DNA from: an uncultured Bacteroidales bacterium
GTDB taxonomy: Bacteria; Bacteroidota; Bacteroidia; Bacteroidales; Bacteroidaceae
NCBI GenBank assembly: GCA_937916465.1
Contig: CALFTK010000051.1
Location: forward strand, 1-21,657
Length of the DNA: 21,657 nt
Reading direction: 5' to 3'
Under the pieces are notes generated by a model. That model saw only the letters and a list, made by a program, of their open reading frames with translations, had not been told where the DNA came from and searched no databases. A program made the translations under genes and the position numbers. This document shows positions 1-6,100 of the stretch, in pieces; position 1 is the first letter of the stretch, and every line of letters starts with the position of its first letter.

Positions 1-109
1 CATTTTCTTTTACAGATGGTTTAATTACTACATCTCCGTTTGATTTGTTAGAACAAGATGTTACAGTGAACAAAAGAAAAAAAGAATAAAGTCTAATAAA
101 TTTTTTCAT
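1..109 (-). CDS. N-terminal fragment of a lipoprotein, cut by window edge
   Basis: The ATG at 109 opens a frame that stays open to the window edge (36 codons). The product starts MKKFIRLYSFFLLFTVTSC, a short basic start, a hydrophobic stretch and a cysteine at residue 19, which is a plausible lipoprotein signal peptide. The residues after the cysteine are polar (SNKSNGD). The rest of the gene lies outside the window, so no function can be given. It is read in the same direction as the toxin-antitoxin locus but is separated from it by about 285 bp of non-coding sequence. Confidence 0.7.
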   Translation of the reverse strand, partial: MKKFIRLYSFFLLFTVTSCSNKSNGDVVIKPSVKEN

Positions 110-393
110 AATTCAATATCTTAAATAGGTGAATTCAACTTACAAATGCAACCCGGGAAACAAACTCGTCGGTTATTTCACTAAAGTCAGTACTTTGGGG
201 GATGTATTCCCATTATAGGTACTCTGTTCATAATTATATTTTTTAGTGCAATGTTAGTGTTTTTTTTTATACCTACATCACATAGGTAAAAAAATAATCA
301 TTGAACTATAAAAATTAACATAATTTTGTCTTTTCTGTTTCGGCAGATCTGGAGATCTGCCGGGACAAAAGCAAAATATCTACCGGAACAAAG
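110..393. other. Non-coding spacer, AT-rich, with a palindrome
   Basis: I see no convincing coding frame here. The sequence is AT-rich with several poly-T and poly-A runs. It holds a perfect 10-bp inverted repeat (341-362, listed separately) and two copies of a short motif ending in CCGGRAC that recurs at 1367-1380. Confidence 0.5.
341..362. repeat. Perfect inverted repeat (10-bp arms, 2-bp spacer)
   Basis: CGGCAGATCT at 341-350 is followed by GG and then AGATCTGCCG at 353-362. The right arm extends into AGATCTGCCGGGAC (353-366). A 13/14 match to it, AGATCTGCCGGAAC, lies at 1367-1380, and a weaker copy, ATATCTACCGGAAC, lies at 376-389. The copies bracket the toxin-antitoxin locus. No poly-T tract follows the palindrome, so it is unlikely to be an ordinary terminator. 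Confidence 0.6.
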
Positions 394-654
394 TTATCTC
401 CATGACATTCCTATATCCCAATGAACAGCATACAATGGTTTTGTCTGCTCAGGAGGCAGGTTAAATTCTTCTAGTATAAGTTGATAAGCTTGTGGAAAAT
501 CGTTAAGCCATTTTCCCACTGCTACCTCGAAAGTATCTGTGATGATATTGTAAAACACTCTTCCTCTTGGTTTATCTTGATAAGCTCCTAAAAATGGACC
601 AATGCCGTCATTATGATACTTTTGGTTCTGAATCCTTACCCCTGTTTGCAGCCA
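394..654 (-). pseudogene. Orphan 86-codon reading frame, probably the frameshifted 3' part of the toxin-like gene
   Basis: An open frame without an ATG start runs from just after a TGA (655-657) to a TAA (394-396). It reads like real protein: it includes QKYHNDGIGPFLGAYQDKP, RGRVFYNIITDTFEVAVGKW and PLYAVHWDIGMSWR. I do not recognise the family. It overlaps the last codons of the toxin-like gene in the +1 frame. The toxin frame carries a run of four G (639-642 on this strand); removing one G would join the two frames into a product of about 197 residues (…MAANR-VRIQNQKYHND…). A base insertion in that homopolymer is therefore the simplest explanation. A sequencing error or programmed frameshifting would look the same. 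The absence of any start codon argues against an independent gene. Confidence 0.55.
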
Positions 655-988
655 TCAATGCCATTACAGAAGCATAATCGTTTTCAGAAAATTCTTCAAG
701 CTTAAATGAAGCATCAATATCTGTAATATCATTAGGTAGAGTAATTATTAAAGCAGCTACAGTTACAACTTCTGAATCAAAAAAATAATATATAAATTCG
801 TTGTAAGATATTGTTCGTTGCCAAACTCCTTTTAATTTACCATCAAGAGCAGTTGGTTCACCTATGCCTATTTCAGGATGCATCAATATATCTCTAATAA
901 TCCCCTTTATCTTTTCAGCTTTTTCGGGATTTTTATTTTTTATTGCCTGATAGCATTTTAATGCATCTGGTGCAAACTCTAATTTCAT
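611..988 (-). CDS. YoeB/RelE-like toxin homologue, catalytic residues missing, extended C-terminus
   Basis: 125 residues, starting 2 nt after the antitoxin stop, the classic antitoxin-toxin order. Residues 1-80 follow the YoeB pattern (start MKLEFAPDALKCYQAI, then GIGEPTALDGKLKGVWQRTI at 41-60, then VVTVAAL). YoeB is a ribosome-dependent mRNA interferase of about 84 residues. Aligned without gaps from Gly41, the three E. coli YoeB catalytic positions (Glu46, Arg65, His83) are Thr46, Phe65 and Thr83 here, and the usual RYHY end is replaced by IITL. About 45 further residues follow, acidic and unlike YoeB. The gene ends where an orphan frame continues in another register. It is probably inactive as a nuclease or a decayed or fused gene; it may still fold and bind the antitoxin. 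Family assignment is good; function is uncertain. Confidence 0.75.
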   Translation of the reverse strand: MKLEFAPDALKCYQAIKNKNPEKAEKIKGIIRDILMHPEIGIGEPTALDGKLKGVWQRTISYNEFIYYFFDSEVVTVAALIITLPNDITDIDASFKLEEFSENDYASVMALMAANRGKDSEPKVS

Positions 989-990
989 AA

Positions 991-1242
991 TTATAGTGAA
1001 TCTATATCAACTTCAATACTTTGTCCGTTTTTCCAGTGTTCAATACCATTCGTTAAATTATCCGTAACAACTTGAGACGCTAAAACACTTTCTGTAGCTT
1101 TAATGGAATTATACTCCTCTAAAGAAATTAACACAGCTGCTGTATTACCTCTATTTATAATCAATGCACCATTGTCACTGATTATATTATCTATATACTT
1201 TTTAGCATTCGCTCTAAATTCAGATATTGTAGTTGTTGTCAT
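991..1242 (-). CDS. YefM/Phd-family antitoxin
   Basis: 83 residues beginning MTTTTISEFRANAKKYID, the typical YefM N-terminus (strand then helix), followed by INRGNTAAVLISLEEYNSI, which matches the conserved R-G-N-x-A-V-L-(I/L)-S-x-x-E-Y-x-S motif of this family. The N-terminal half dimerises and binds DNA; the C-terminal half (from about residue 55) is the part that wraps and neutralises the toxin in characterised pairs. It is the first gene of the module, with the toxin-like gene 2 nt downstream. The promoter and an inverted repeat resembling the known YefM operator lie just upstream (1264-1295), so it probably represses its own operon. Confidence 0.88.
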   Translation of the reverse strand: MTTTTISEFRANAKKYIDNIISDNGALIINRGNTAAVLISLEEYNSIKATESVLASQVVTDNLTNGIEHWKNGQSIEVDIDSL

Positions 1243-1263
1243 GTCTATTTTCTAATTTGATTA

Positions 1264-1295
1264 CAAAGGTACGTACAATATCTTGTACAAACAAA
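1264..1295 (-). promoter_or_regulatory. Promoter and operator of the toxin-antitoxin operon
   Basis: Reading the minus strand, TACCTTTG (1264-1271) is an exact match to the Bacteroidetes -7 box TAnnTTTG, and TTTG (1292-1295, or 1288-1291) is in place for the -33 box at a gap of 20 or 16 bp. Between them sit GTACAA (1273-1278) and TTGTAC (1283-1288), a perfect inverted repeat. The second half lies in the 8-bp palindrome TTGTACAA (1283-1290), which contains TGTACA, the core hexamer reported for E. coli YefM operators. The two GTAC centres are 12 bp apart. Autorepression by the antitoxin is the inferred role. Confidence 0.7.
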
Positions 1296-1366
1296 TACTT
1301 TAATACTTTTTAGTCAGCCTCGCTGCAAAGGTTCATTGGGATCTCCTGTTCCCTTGAGGGGGACAT

Positions 1367-1380
1367 AGATCTGCCGGAAC
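1367..1380. repeat. Copy of the AGATCTGCCGGRAC motif
   Basis: AGATCTGCCGGAAC matches 353-366 at 13 of 14 bases in direct orientation, about 1 kb away on the other side of the toxin-antitoxin module. A small hairpin (GTTCCC, loop TTGA, GGGGAC; 1349-1364) precedes it. The surrounding spacer (1296-1487) shows no coding frame. Confidence 0.45.
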
Positions 1381-1487
1381 GTAAAACCTATACATCAATT
1401 GCATTTAAAAGTTGAATATAGGGCTCATAAAAAGAACAACTATTTACAAACAATAATGCGCAAATTAGCATAGAATAGTTCAATATC

Positions 1488-2567
1488 TTACGGAAGTAAA
1501 CCCGACAAATCGTACTCATAAATTTCTTCTCTAAAGGTTAATGCAAATAGTTTCTTTTGCAATTCGTCATATACAATATGACCAACTCTTCTGTCAAGTT
1601 TTATATTGGTAATAAAATTACCTCCCCAATCAAATATTATTATTTCAGTTTTTCTTTTATGCCTGTCCGGTTCGTTCATCGCTTCTTTGCCATGATTATA
1701 TCCCAATATAACATAATCTTCTGCACAATGCGCAGCTCCTGTAAAATAATACTCACCGGTATCAACATAAGGTTCATCATCGAATGTAGCAGAACCTGTT
1801 TGATGTATGGCAAATGTTTTATCGTTATCCAAATCGAAAAATACCAAATAATCCAACCCTCTAAACATATTAACTATAATGTTCTTAGTAGGATGTTTTT
1901 TAATTGTACTATCATAAGGTATCTCTCTCTTTCGATCTTCTTCAACATAAACAACTCTTCTTAAGATCTTTAATTCCTTATCTTTTTTATCAGGTATTTT
2001 TACCGTATAAACTGACGGAACTTCTCTCATTTCTTCATCTGGCTTATACTTATTATATAGCAACTCAAATTTCTGATTTAAATCTTTGTTTAAAAAAACA
2101 GTAGGTCCATCACCTAATCCCATTACATCAACAGTATTAGATACTACGGTAGTTCCTTGTCTAATAGATTCTGTTATATTAACTTCTTTAACTAAATAAG
2201 GACCGTCATATAATGTTGCAAATACATCTCCTTCTTTTTCATACATCTGACAAACTGAAGCATGAAGTTCCTGGAATTCATTTCTTGCGCGTCCTTTTAT
2301 ACAGAATTCTCCTAAAGTATCAAGCGTATTGGTGTTGAAAACCATTAATTGAGCGGCCGGATTATAAGTAAGAACCAGTAAAAGAGTATCATACTCAAAT
2401 ATTGATTTTGCTCCAATAATTTCTGTAACAAATTTTCCTTCTACCTCTAAATCTTTATTAGAGAAATCAACATCTCTAACTTCAGGTATAAGGTTGGGTC
2501 TGTTATTGCAAGAAAATTGTAATGCAATTATAAATACAATTGCCAATACTTGTAAATTATTCCTCAT
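1488..2567 (-). CDS. BF3164-like lipoprotein, TolB-like six-bladed propeller
   Basis: 359 residues. The start has a lipoprotein signal peptide (VLAIVFIIALQFSC, cysteine at residue 20). The body matches the pattern of the Bacteroidetes BF3164-like family: a strand-rich protein with GRARNEFQ near residue 92 (the usual G-x-x-x-x-E-F site), KHPTKNI, a FFDLDN repeat, and FDWGGNFI near the C-terminus. These are usually read as six-bladed beta-propeller lipoproteins at the envelope; no substrate or partner is established. The next gene upstream on the same strand (2683-3819) is a paralogue sharing these motifs in the same order, so the pair arose by tandem duplication. The 115-bp gap leaves open whether they are co-transcribed. 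Confidence 0.8.
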   Translation of the reverse strand: MRNNLQVLAIVFIIALQFSCNNRPNLIPEVRDVDFSNKDLEVEGKFVTEIIGAKSIFEYDTLLLVLTYNPAAQLMVFNTNTLDTLGEFCIKGRARNEFQELHASVCQMYEKEGDVFATLYDGPYLVKEVNITESIRQGTTVVSNTVDVMGLGDGPTVFLNKDLNQKFELLYNKYKPDEEMREVPSVYTVKIPDKKDKELKILRRVVYVEEDRKREIPYDSTIKKHPTKNIIVNMFRGLDYLVFFDLDNDKTFAIHQTGSATFDDEPYVDTGEYYFTGAAHCAEDYVILGYNHGKEAMNEPDRHKRKTEIIIFDWGGNFITNIKLDRRVGHIVYDELQKKLFALTFREEIYEYDLSGLLP

Positions 2568-2682
2568 AATTATTTTTATTAAGTTTGTGGATAATCATAA
2601 TTAATCTTTTATCCCAAGAAAAGTCTATTTCCTGTCCATAACTTCTTTTAATGGCTTGTTTGTATGACAATAGATACTTTTC

Positions 2683-3819
2683 TCATTTGGCAAATGAATT
2701 TACAAATTCCGATAAATCGTATGCTATAATTTTTTCATCAAATATTCTATAACCATACAATATCTTATTTTTAGAATCGTAGGTATAGTCTTGTGCGAGT
2801 ATATCCATTTTTACACCACCAAGATAATTTCCACTCCAATCAAATGCTAACAATTCTGCGGCCTTTATATTCCCATTTTTGATACTTTTTTTTCTATAGT
2901 CACCATTTGTAAAAAAGACAAGAAAATAGTCCTCTGCAGGTATCGATTCATAAAAATGTTCACAGTCAAATTCATAGACTCCATTAGTGATTTTATTTGG
3001 AATATATACTTCATCAAAAGTTGGACTACCATTCTGATGTATAGAATAGTATTTTTTGTTATCCAAATCTATAAAATGGATATAGTCCATTGTGTTCATA
3101 CATTGTACGAAAATATTCTTTGTTGGGTGCTTGCATATATTGTTATTGTACCAAAACGTAGAATAAGCTTTATTTTCAAAATCCACTAAACGTCCATATA
3201 TTTCAAGAACTTCTGAATCCTGCTCATCTATGATACTGAACGTAGGTGGATTAAATTCTTCTCTATTCAAACTGTAGTTGTGGTTGTTAAATACGAAGAT
3301 TTTGGTTAATTCGTTGTTTATCCCATAGACATCTCCACATCCATACGGAATTTTATTGTTGATACCTTCAACAATTGTTTTCCCCTCTCTAATTGAAGCC
3401 GTAATGTTAATTTCTTTTATCACATATCCCCCTTCACCACGTACCATAACAATCACATCACCATTTCTTTGAAATGTTTGATTTGATAATTCATAAATAG
3501 AATTATTAGTAAATTCGTTTTTTGCACGCCCCTGTTGGCACAACATAGCCAATGGTTCCAATGTTCTTGTATCATAAACTTGCAATAGAGCTTCCGGGTT
3601 ACTTGTTACAACCATCAAAAGTGTATCAAATACAGCAATACTTTTGCCTCCCATTAATTCAATATCAAGATACTCACCCTCTATAATATCACCGGTTTTG
3701 TTGATGAAATCAACCTCTATTGTTTCGAGAAGAAGAGGTGGCTTAAAAATAAATGAAGCAAAAATCGTCAATGGTAGAAAATGTAAAAGGGTAGCTGTTA
3801 AAATAAAATACTTTTTCAT
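2683..3819 (-). CDS. BF3164-like propeller protein, second copy, no lipobox
   Basis: 378 residues from the ATG at 3819 (MKKYFILTATLLHFLPLTIF). A longer frame opens at 3900, but its extra 27 residues precede what looks like the natural signal sequence, so the internal start is preferred. Motifs parallel those of the neighbour at 1488-2567: GRAKNEF, KHPTKNIFV, YIHFIDLDN, YSIHQNGSPTFDE, FDWSGNYLGG. Unlike the neighbour there is no cysteine after the hydrophobic segment, so it is probably a periplasmic protein or is held by an uncleaved anchor, not a lipoprotein. Function unknown. Confidence 0.78.
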   Translation of the reverse strand: MKKYFILTATLLHFLPLTIFASFIFKPPLLLETIEVDFINKTGDIIEGEYLDIELMGGKSIAVFDTLLMVVTSNPEALLQVYDTRTLEPLAMLCQQGRAKNEFTNNSIYELSNQTFQRNGDVIVMVRGEGGYVIKEINITASIREGKTIVEGINNKIPYGCGDVYGINNELTKIFVFNNHNYSLNREEFNPPTFSIIDEQDSEVLEIYGRLVDFENKAYSTFWYNNNICKHPTKNIFVQCMNTMDYIHFIDLDNKKYYSIHQNGSPTFDEVYIPNKITNGVYEFDCEHFYESIPAEDYFLVFFTNGDYRKKSIKNGNIKAAELLAFDWSGNYLGGVKMDILAQDYTYDSKNKILYGYRIFDEKIIAYDLSEFVNSFAK

Positions 3820-4000
3820 AAACCAATAGTTTATAATTTGTAAATAATAAAAATAGTTAGACATTCTCTTACTAAATATCAGTTGATTTAACGCATCCAC
3901 TAATTGAAAGTATTACTACACTGTCTGCATTGTTGTAGAAGCGGAATGCCGCAAATGAAGTGAACGCGAACAGCAATGTATCAGAATCTGATGATGTAGT

Positions 4001-5203
4001 TTAGTCGTTTAAACGGAAATGGATTGGAAAAGTAATTTGTACATTTACTGCTTTTCCCTCATGTTTTCCTGGAGTCCATTTTGGCATACTTTTAAAAACT
4101 CGCTCAGCTTCTTCATTAAGTATAGGATATTCCCCTTTTGCTTTTACGTCGCTTATACTTCCATCTTTGCGTACAATAAAAGTTACCATTACTCTATCCT
4201 GAATCTTGTTCTCTTTTGCTGTACTTGGATATACTATGGTGCGTGATAAAAATTGCATCAATTCTGCAGTACCACCTGGATATTCAGGCATATCATCTGC
4301 TACCATTAAAACCTCTTGATTATCCTTTGCCATTTTCTTAAGTGTTGAACATTCACAAAATACAATGCTCATTAATGCTAATGTAAGGATCAGGTACAAA
4401 TCTTTTAAGATTGTCCATTTGCTTGTTCTTTTTTTCTTCATCATTTTAAGGCGTTTTTTAGTTGAACATATATTGAAATTATTAGTTAAAGTATTTATCT
4501 TAAATCCTATAGCTTCTTCTACTATTCTTTCTTGGTATTCGTGTAGGTTATAGCCTCTATCTAAAACTAAACTATCTGCTTCATATTCGTGAGTGATTGA
4601 TAGTTCTCGTTTAAGTAACCATATAAATGGGTTGTACCAGGTAATAATTGAATACAATTGGACTAATACTAAATCAAGAGAATGTTTCATCTTGATATGC
4701 GATTCTTCGTGTGCAATAACAATATCGGATCCTTTTTTATAATCTGTTTCAGATATTACAATATAATTTTTCCACGAAAAAGGTGATATATTTTGTCTGT
4801 GAACTGCAATGATGATATCGTCGTCTCTTTCTATTTTTTTACTCTCTTTAATCAGACGTTTAATGAATAGTACATCTTTTATCAGTTTTATTAGTAGAAT
4901 TGCTACACCTACCAAATAGATAATCGAAATAAATTCTTTCCAGTTTATGATGTTTGGGTTGTTTGTGTTGGCCTGTGTAATATCAAAGGCAGGTAGATAG
5001 TGCGAAATACTATCTGAATATTCGGTAATTATACCGGTTGTGATATGTATTGATGGAATTATACTGGACAAACCAAGTATAGAAAGTAGTGTGATACGAT
5101 TCTTTTTATGGAGTGTATCTTTGCTATCAATAAGTTTGTAACAGATATAGAATACTGTTACACATATAGACATCTTAAAGGTGTATAATAAAAATTCATT
5201 CAT
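4001..5203 (-). CDS. BlaR1/MecR1-like M56 metallopeptidase fused to a TonB C-terminal domain
   Basis: 400 residues. Membrane segments lie near 5-24, 36-54, 91-108 and 266-284. The zinc site HEESH (165-169) matches HExxH, and HEYEAD (205-210) supplies the downstream acidic ligand typical of M56 peptidases. After the last membrane segment, residues about 305-398 are a TonB C-terminal domain (PEYPGG, YPSTAKENKIQ, VTFIVRKDGSISDVK, WTPGKHEGKAVNVQITFPI). In BlaR1/MecR1 the M56 domain cleaves the partner repressor when a signal is sensed outside the membrane. The TonB-domain version is common in Bacteroidetes and its signal is unknown. The gene starts 4 nt after the stop of the BlaI-type repressor, so the two form a sensor-repressor operon. 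A beta-lactam role cannot be assumed, since no penicillin-binding domain is present. Confidence 0.88.
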   Translation of the reverse strand: MNEFLLYTFKMSICVTVFYICYKLIDSKDTLHKKNRITLLSILGLSSIIPSIHITTGIITEYSDSISHYLPAFDITQANTNNPNIINWKEFISIIYLVGVAILLIKLIKDVLFIKRLIKESKKIERDDDIIIAVHRQNISPFSWKNYIVISETDYKKGSDIVIAHEESHIKMKHSLDLVLVQLYSIITWYNPFIWLLKRELSITHEYEADSLVLDRGYNLHEYQERIVEEAIGFKINTLTNNFNICSTKKRLKMMKKKRTSKWTILKDLYLILTLALMSIVFCECSTLKKMAKDNQEVLMVADDMPEYPGGTAELMQFLSRTIVYPSTAKENKIQDRVMVTFIVRKDGSISDVKAKGEYPILNEEAERVFKSMPKWTPGKHEGKAVNVQITFPIHFRLND

Positions 5204-5207
5204 ACCA

Positions 5208-5591
5208 TTATTTATTGTTGATGTTTGATTCTTGTCTGATTAGAGTGATAAGATCTTCAATTTCTGATGCTGATAGTTTTTCCTCTTTTACAAAGAAGTT
5301 TACTAAACTTGATACAGAACCTCTGAAGATATTGTTCTTTACATTTTTCAAAGATTGGCTGACATATTCATTACGTTGTATGATAGGGTAGAAGCAATGT
5401 TGTCTGCCTATAGGCTCGCTCTGAACGTATCCTTTAGCCTTAAGTATTCGTAAGAATGTAAGTACTGTGTTGTATGCGGGTTTTGGATTAGGGAGTTGTT
5501 CCAATACTGCGTTGACAGTTCCCTTTTCTAAATCCCACAGAACATTCATTATTTGTAGTTCTGCACGAGTCAGTTCGTTACTCTTTTTCAT
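5208..5591 (-). CDS. BlaI/MecI-family transcriptional repressor
   Basis: 127 residues from the ATG at 5589-5591 (MKKSNELTRAELQIMNVLW), the normal start of this family. The frame continues upstream to 5651, but the 20 extra residues have no counterpart. Residues 7-70 form the winged helix (LTRAELQIMNVLW; recognition helix region AYNTVLTFLRILKAKGYV), followed by a C-terminal dimerisation region (about 75-120). Members bind as dimers to the promoter of their own operon and are inactivated by cleavage by the co-encoded M56 peptidase, which follows here after 4 nt. Two GTTTAAC direct repeats at 5675-5692 upstream are a possible binding site. Confidence 0.88.
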   Translation of the reverse strand: MKKSNELTRAELQIMNVLWDLEKGTVNAVLEQLPNPKPAYNTVLTFLRILKAKGYVQSEPIGRQHCFYPIIQRNEYVSQSLKNVKNNIFRGSVSSLVNFFVKEEKLSASEIEDLITLIRQESNINNK

Positions 5592-5674
5592 ATCTCTTAA
5601 AGTTTTAGTTGATTCTTGTACAAAGAAATAGTTTAATAGATGAATTTGCAACTAAACTTTTAAGAATTGAATCT

Positions 5675-5692
5675 GTTTAACCAAAGTTTAAC
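5675..5692 (-). promoter_or_regulatory. Candidate repressor operator upstream of the blaI-type gene
   Basis: GTTTAAC occurs at 5675-5681 and again at 5686-5692, 11 bp apart, one helical turn. On the minus strand the region also contains TAAACTTTG, one base longer than a TAnnTTTG -7 box. The position, 84-101 bp upstream of the repressor start, suits an autoregulatory site. This is a pattern match only; it does not resemble the TACA/TGTA sites of staphylococcal BlaI. Confidence 0.3.
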
Positions 5693-5762
5693 TTTTATTA
5701 TTAGTTGATAATATGTTCTTATTGCTTTTATAAAATAAGGTACGCGCGCGAGGTTATTGAGA

Positions 5763-5800
5763 AAAAGAAAACGGAGGGAAGTTGTGCTTCTCTCCGTTTC
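5763..5800 (-). terminator. Rho-independent terminator of the small membrane-protein gene
   Basis: A 13-bp stem (5769-5781 with 5787-5799, one G-U pair) and a 5-nt loop, followed on the minus strand by TTTTCTTTTTC. It lies 22 bp after the stop of the 5822-5992 gene and before the blaI-type repressor, so it separates the two transcripts. Confidence 0.8.
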
Positions 5801-5821
5801 TTATCAACAGTTTTGTTGACG

Positions 5822-5992
5822 TTAATCTTTCTTATTCATTATGATATACAAAACAAGACCTACGATCATAAGACCCATAGCTGTTAATTGTACCCAGTTG
5901 TAGTTATTCCATCCGCAGAAATAGCTACAAATCAAAATGATGGCAGCAATGATAATGATAATTGCTCCAAGATATTTTTTGAAATCGTTCAT
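5822..5992 (-). CDS. Small two-helix membrane protein
   Basis: 56 residues from the ATG at 5992 (MNDFKKYLGAIIIIIAAIIL). An upstream ATG at 6043 would add 17 polar residues with no family look and is not preferred. Two hydrophobic helices (about 8-26 and 33-51) are separated by a short loop (GWNNYNW) and end in a basic tail (NKKD). It resembles the many uncharacterised 50-60 residue inner-membrane peptides of Bacteroidetes; no function is known. A strong terminator follows immediately, so it is the last or only gene of its transcript. Confidence 0.7.
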   Translation of the reverse strand: MNDFKKYLGAIIIIIAAIILICSYFCGWNNYNWVQLTAMGLMIVGLVLYIIMNKKD

Positions 5993-6100
5993 AACTATAT
6001 GATGTAATTGGTTATACTTCTTGTTGTAACTGCAAAGGAACAAATATTTCTTTGATTTATGAAATAGTTTCTATAAAAATAACTACTTCTTATGCTCTTT

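Noticed and set aside
110..610. Possible tRNA, CRISPR array or riboswitch in the left spacer
   Set aside because: No cloverleaf, no regular repeats with spacers and no conserved aptamer pattern; the palindrome and the orphan frame account for what can be seen.
3900..4000. GCGG/CCGC mini-hairpin and low-complexity spacer
   Set aside because: The stem is only 4 bp with no T-run, and there is no coding frame or tRNA-like fold; nothing supportable.
5705..5887. 60-codon plus-strand frame
   Set aside because: It runs through the terminator stem at 5763-5800 and into the antisense of the small membrane-protein gene, with no recognisable product.
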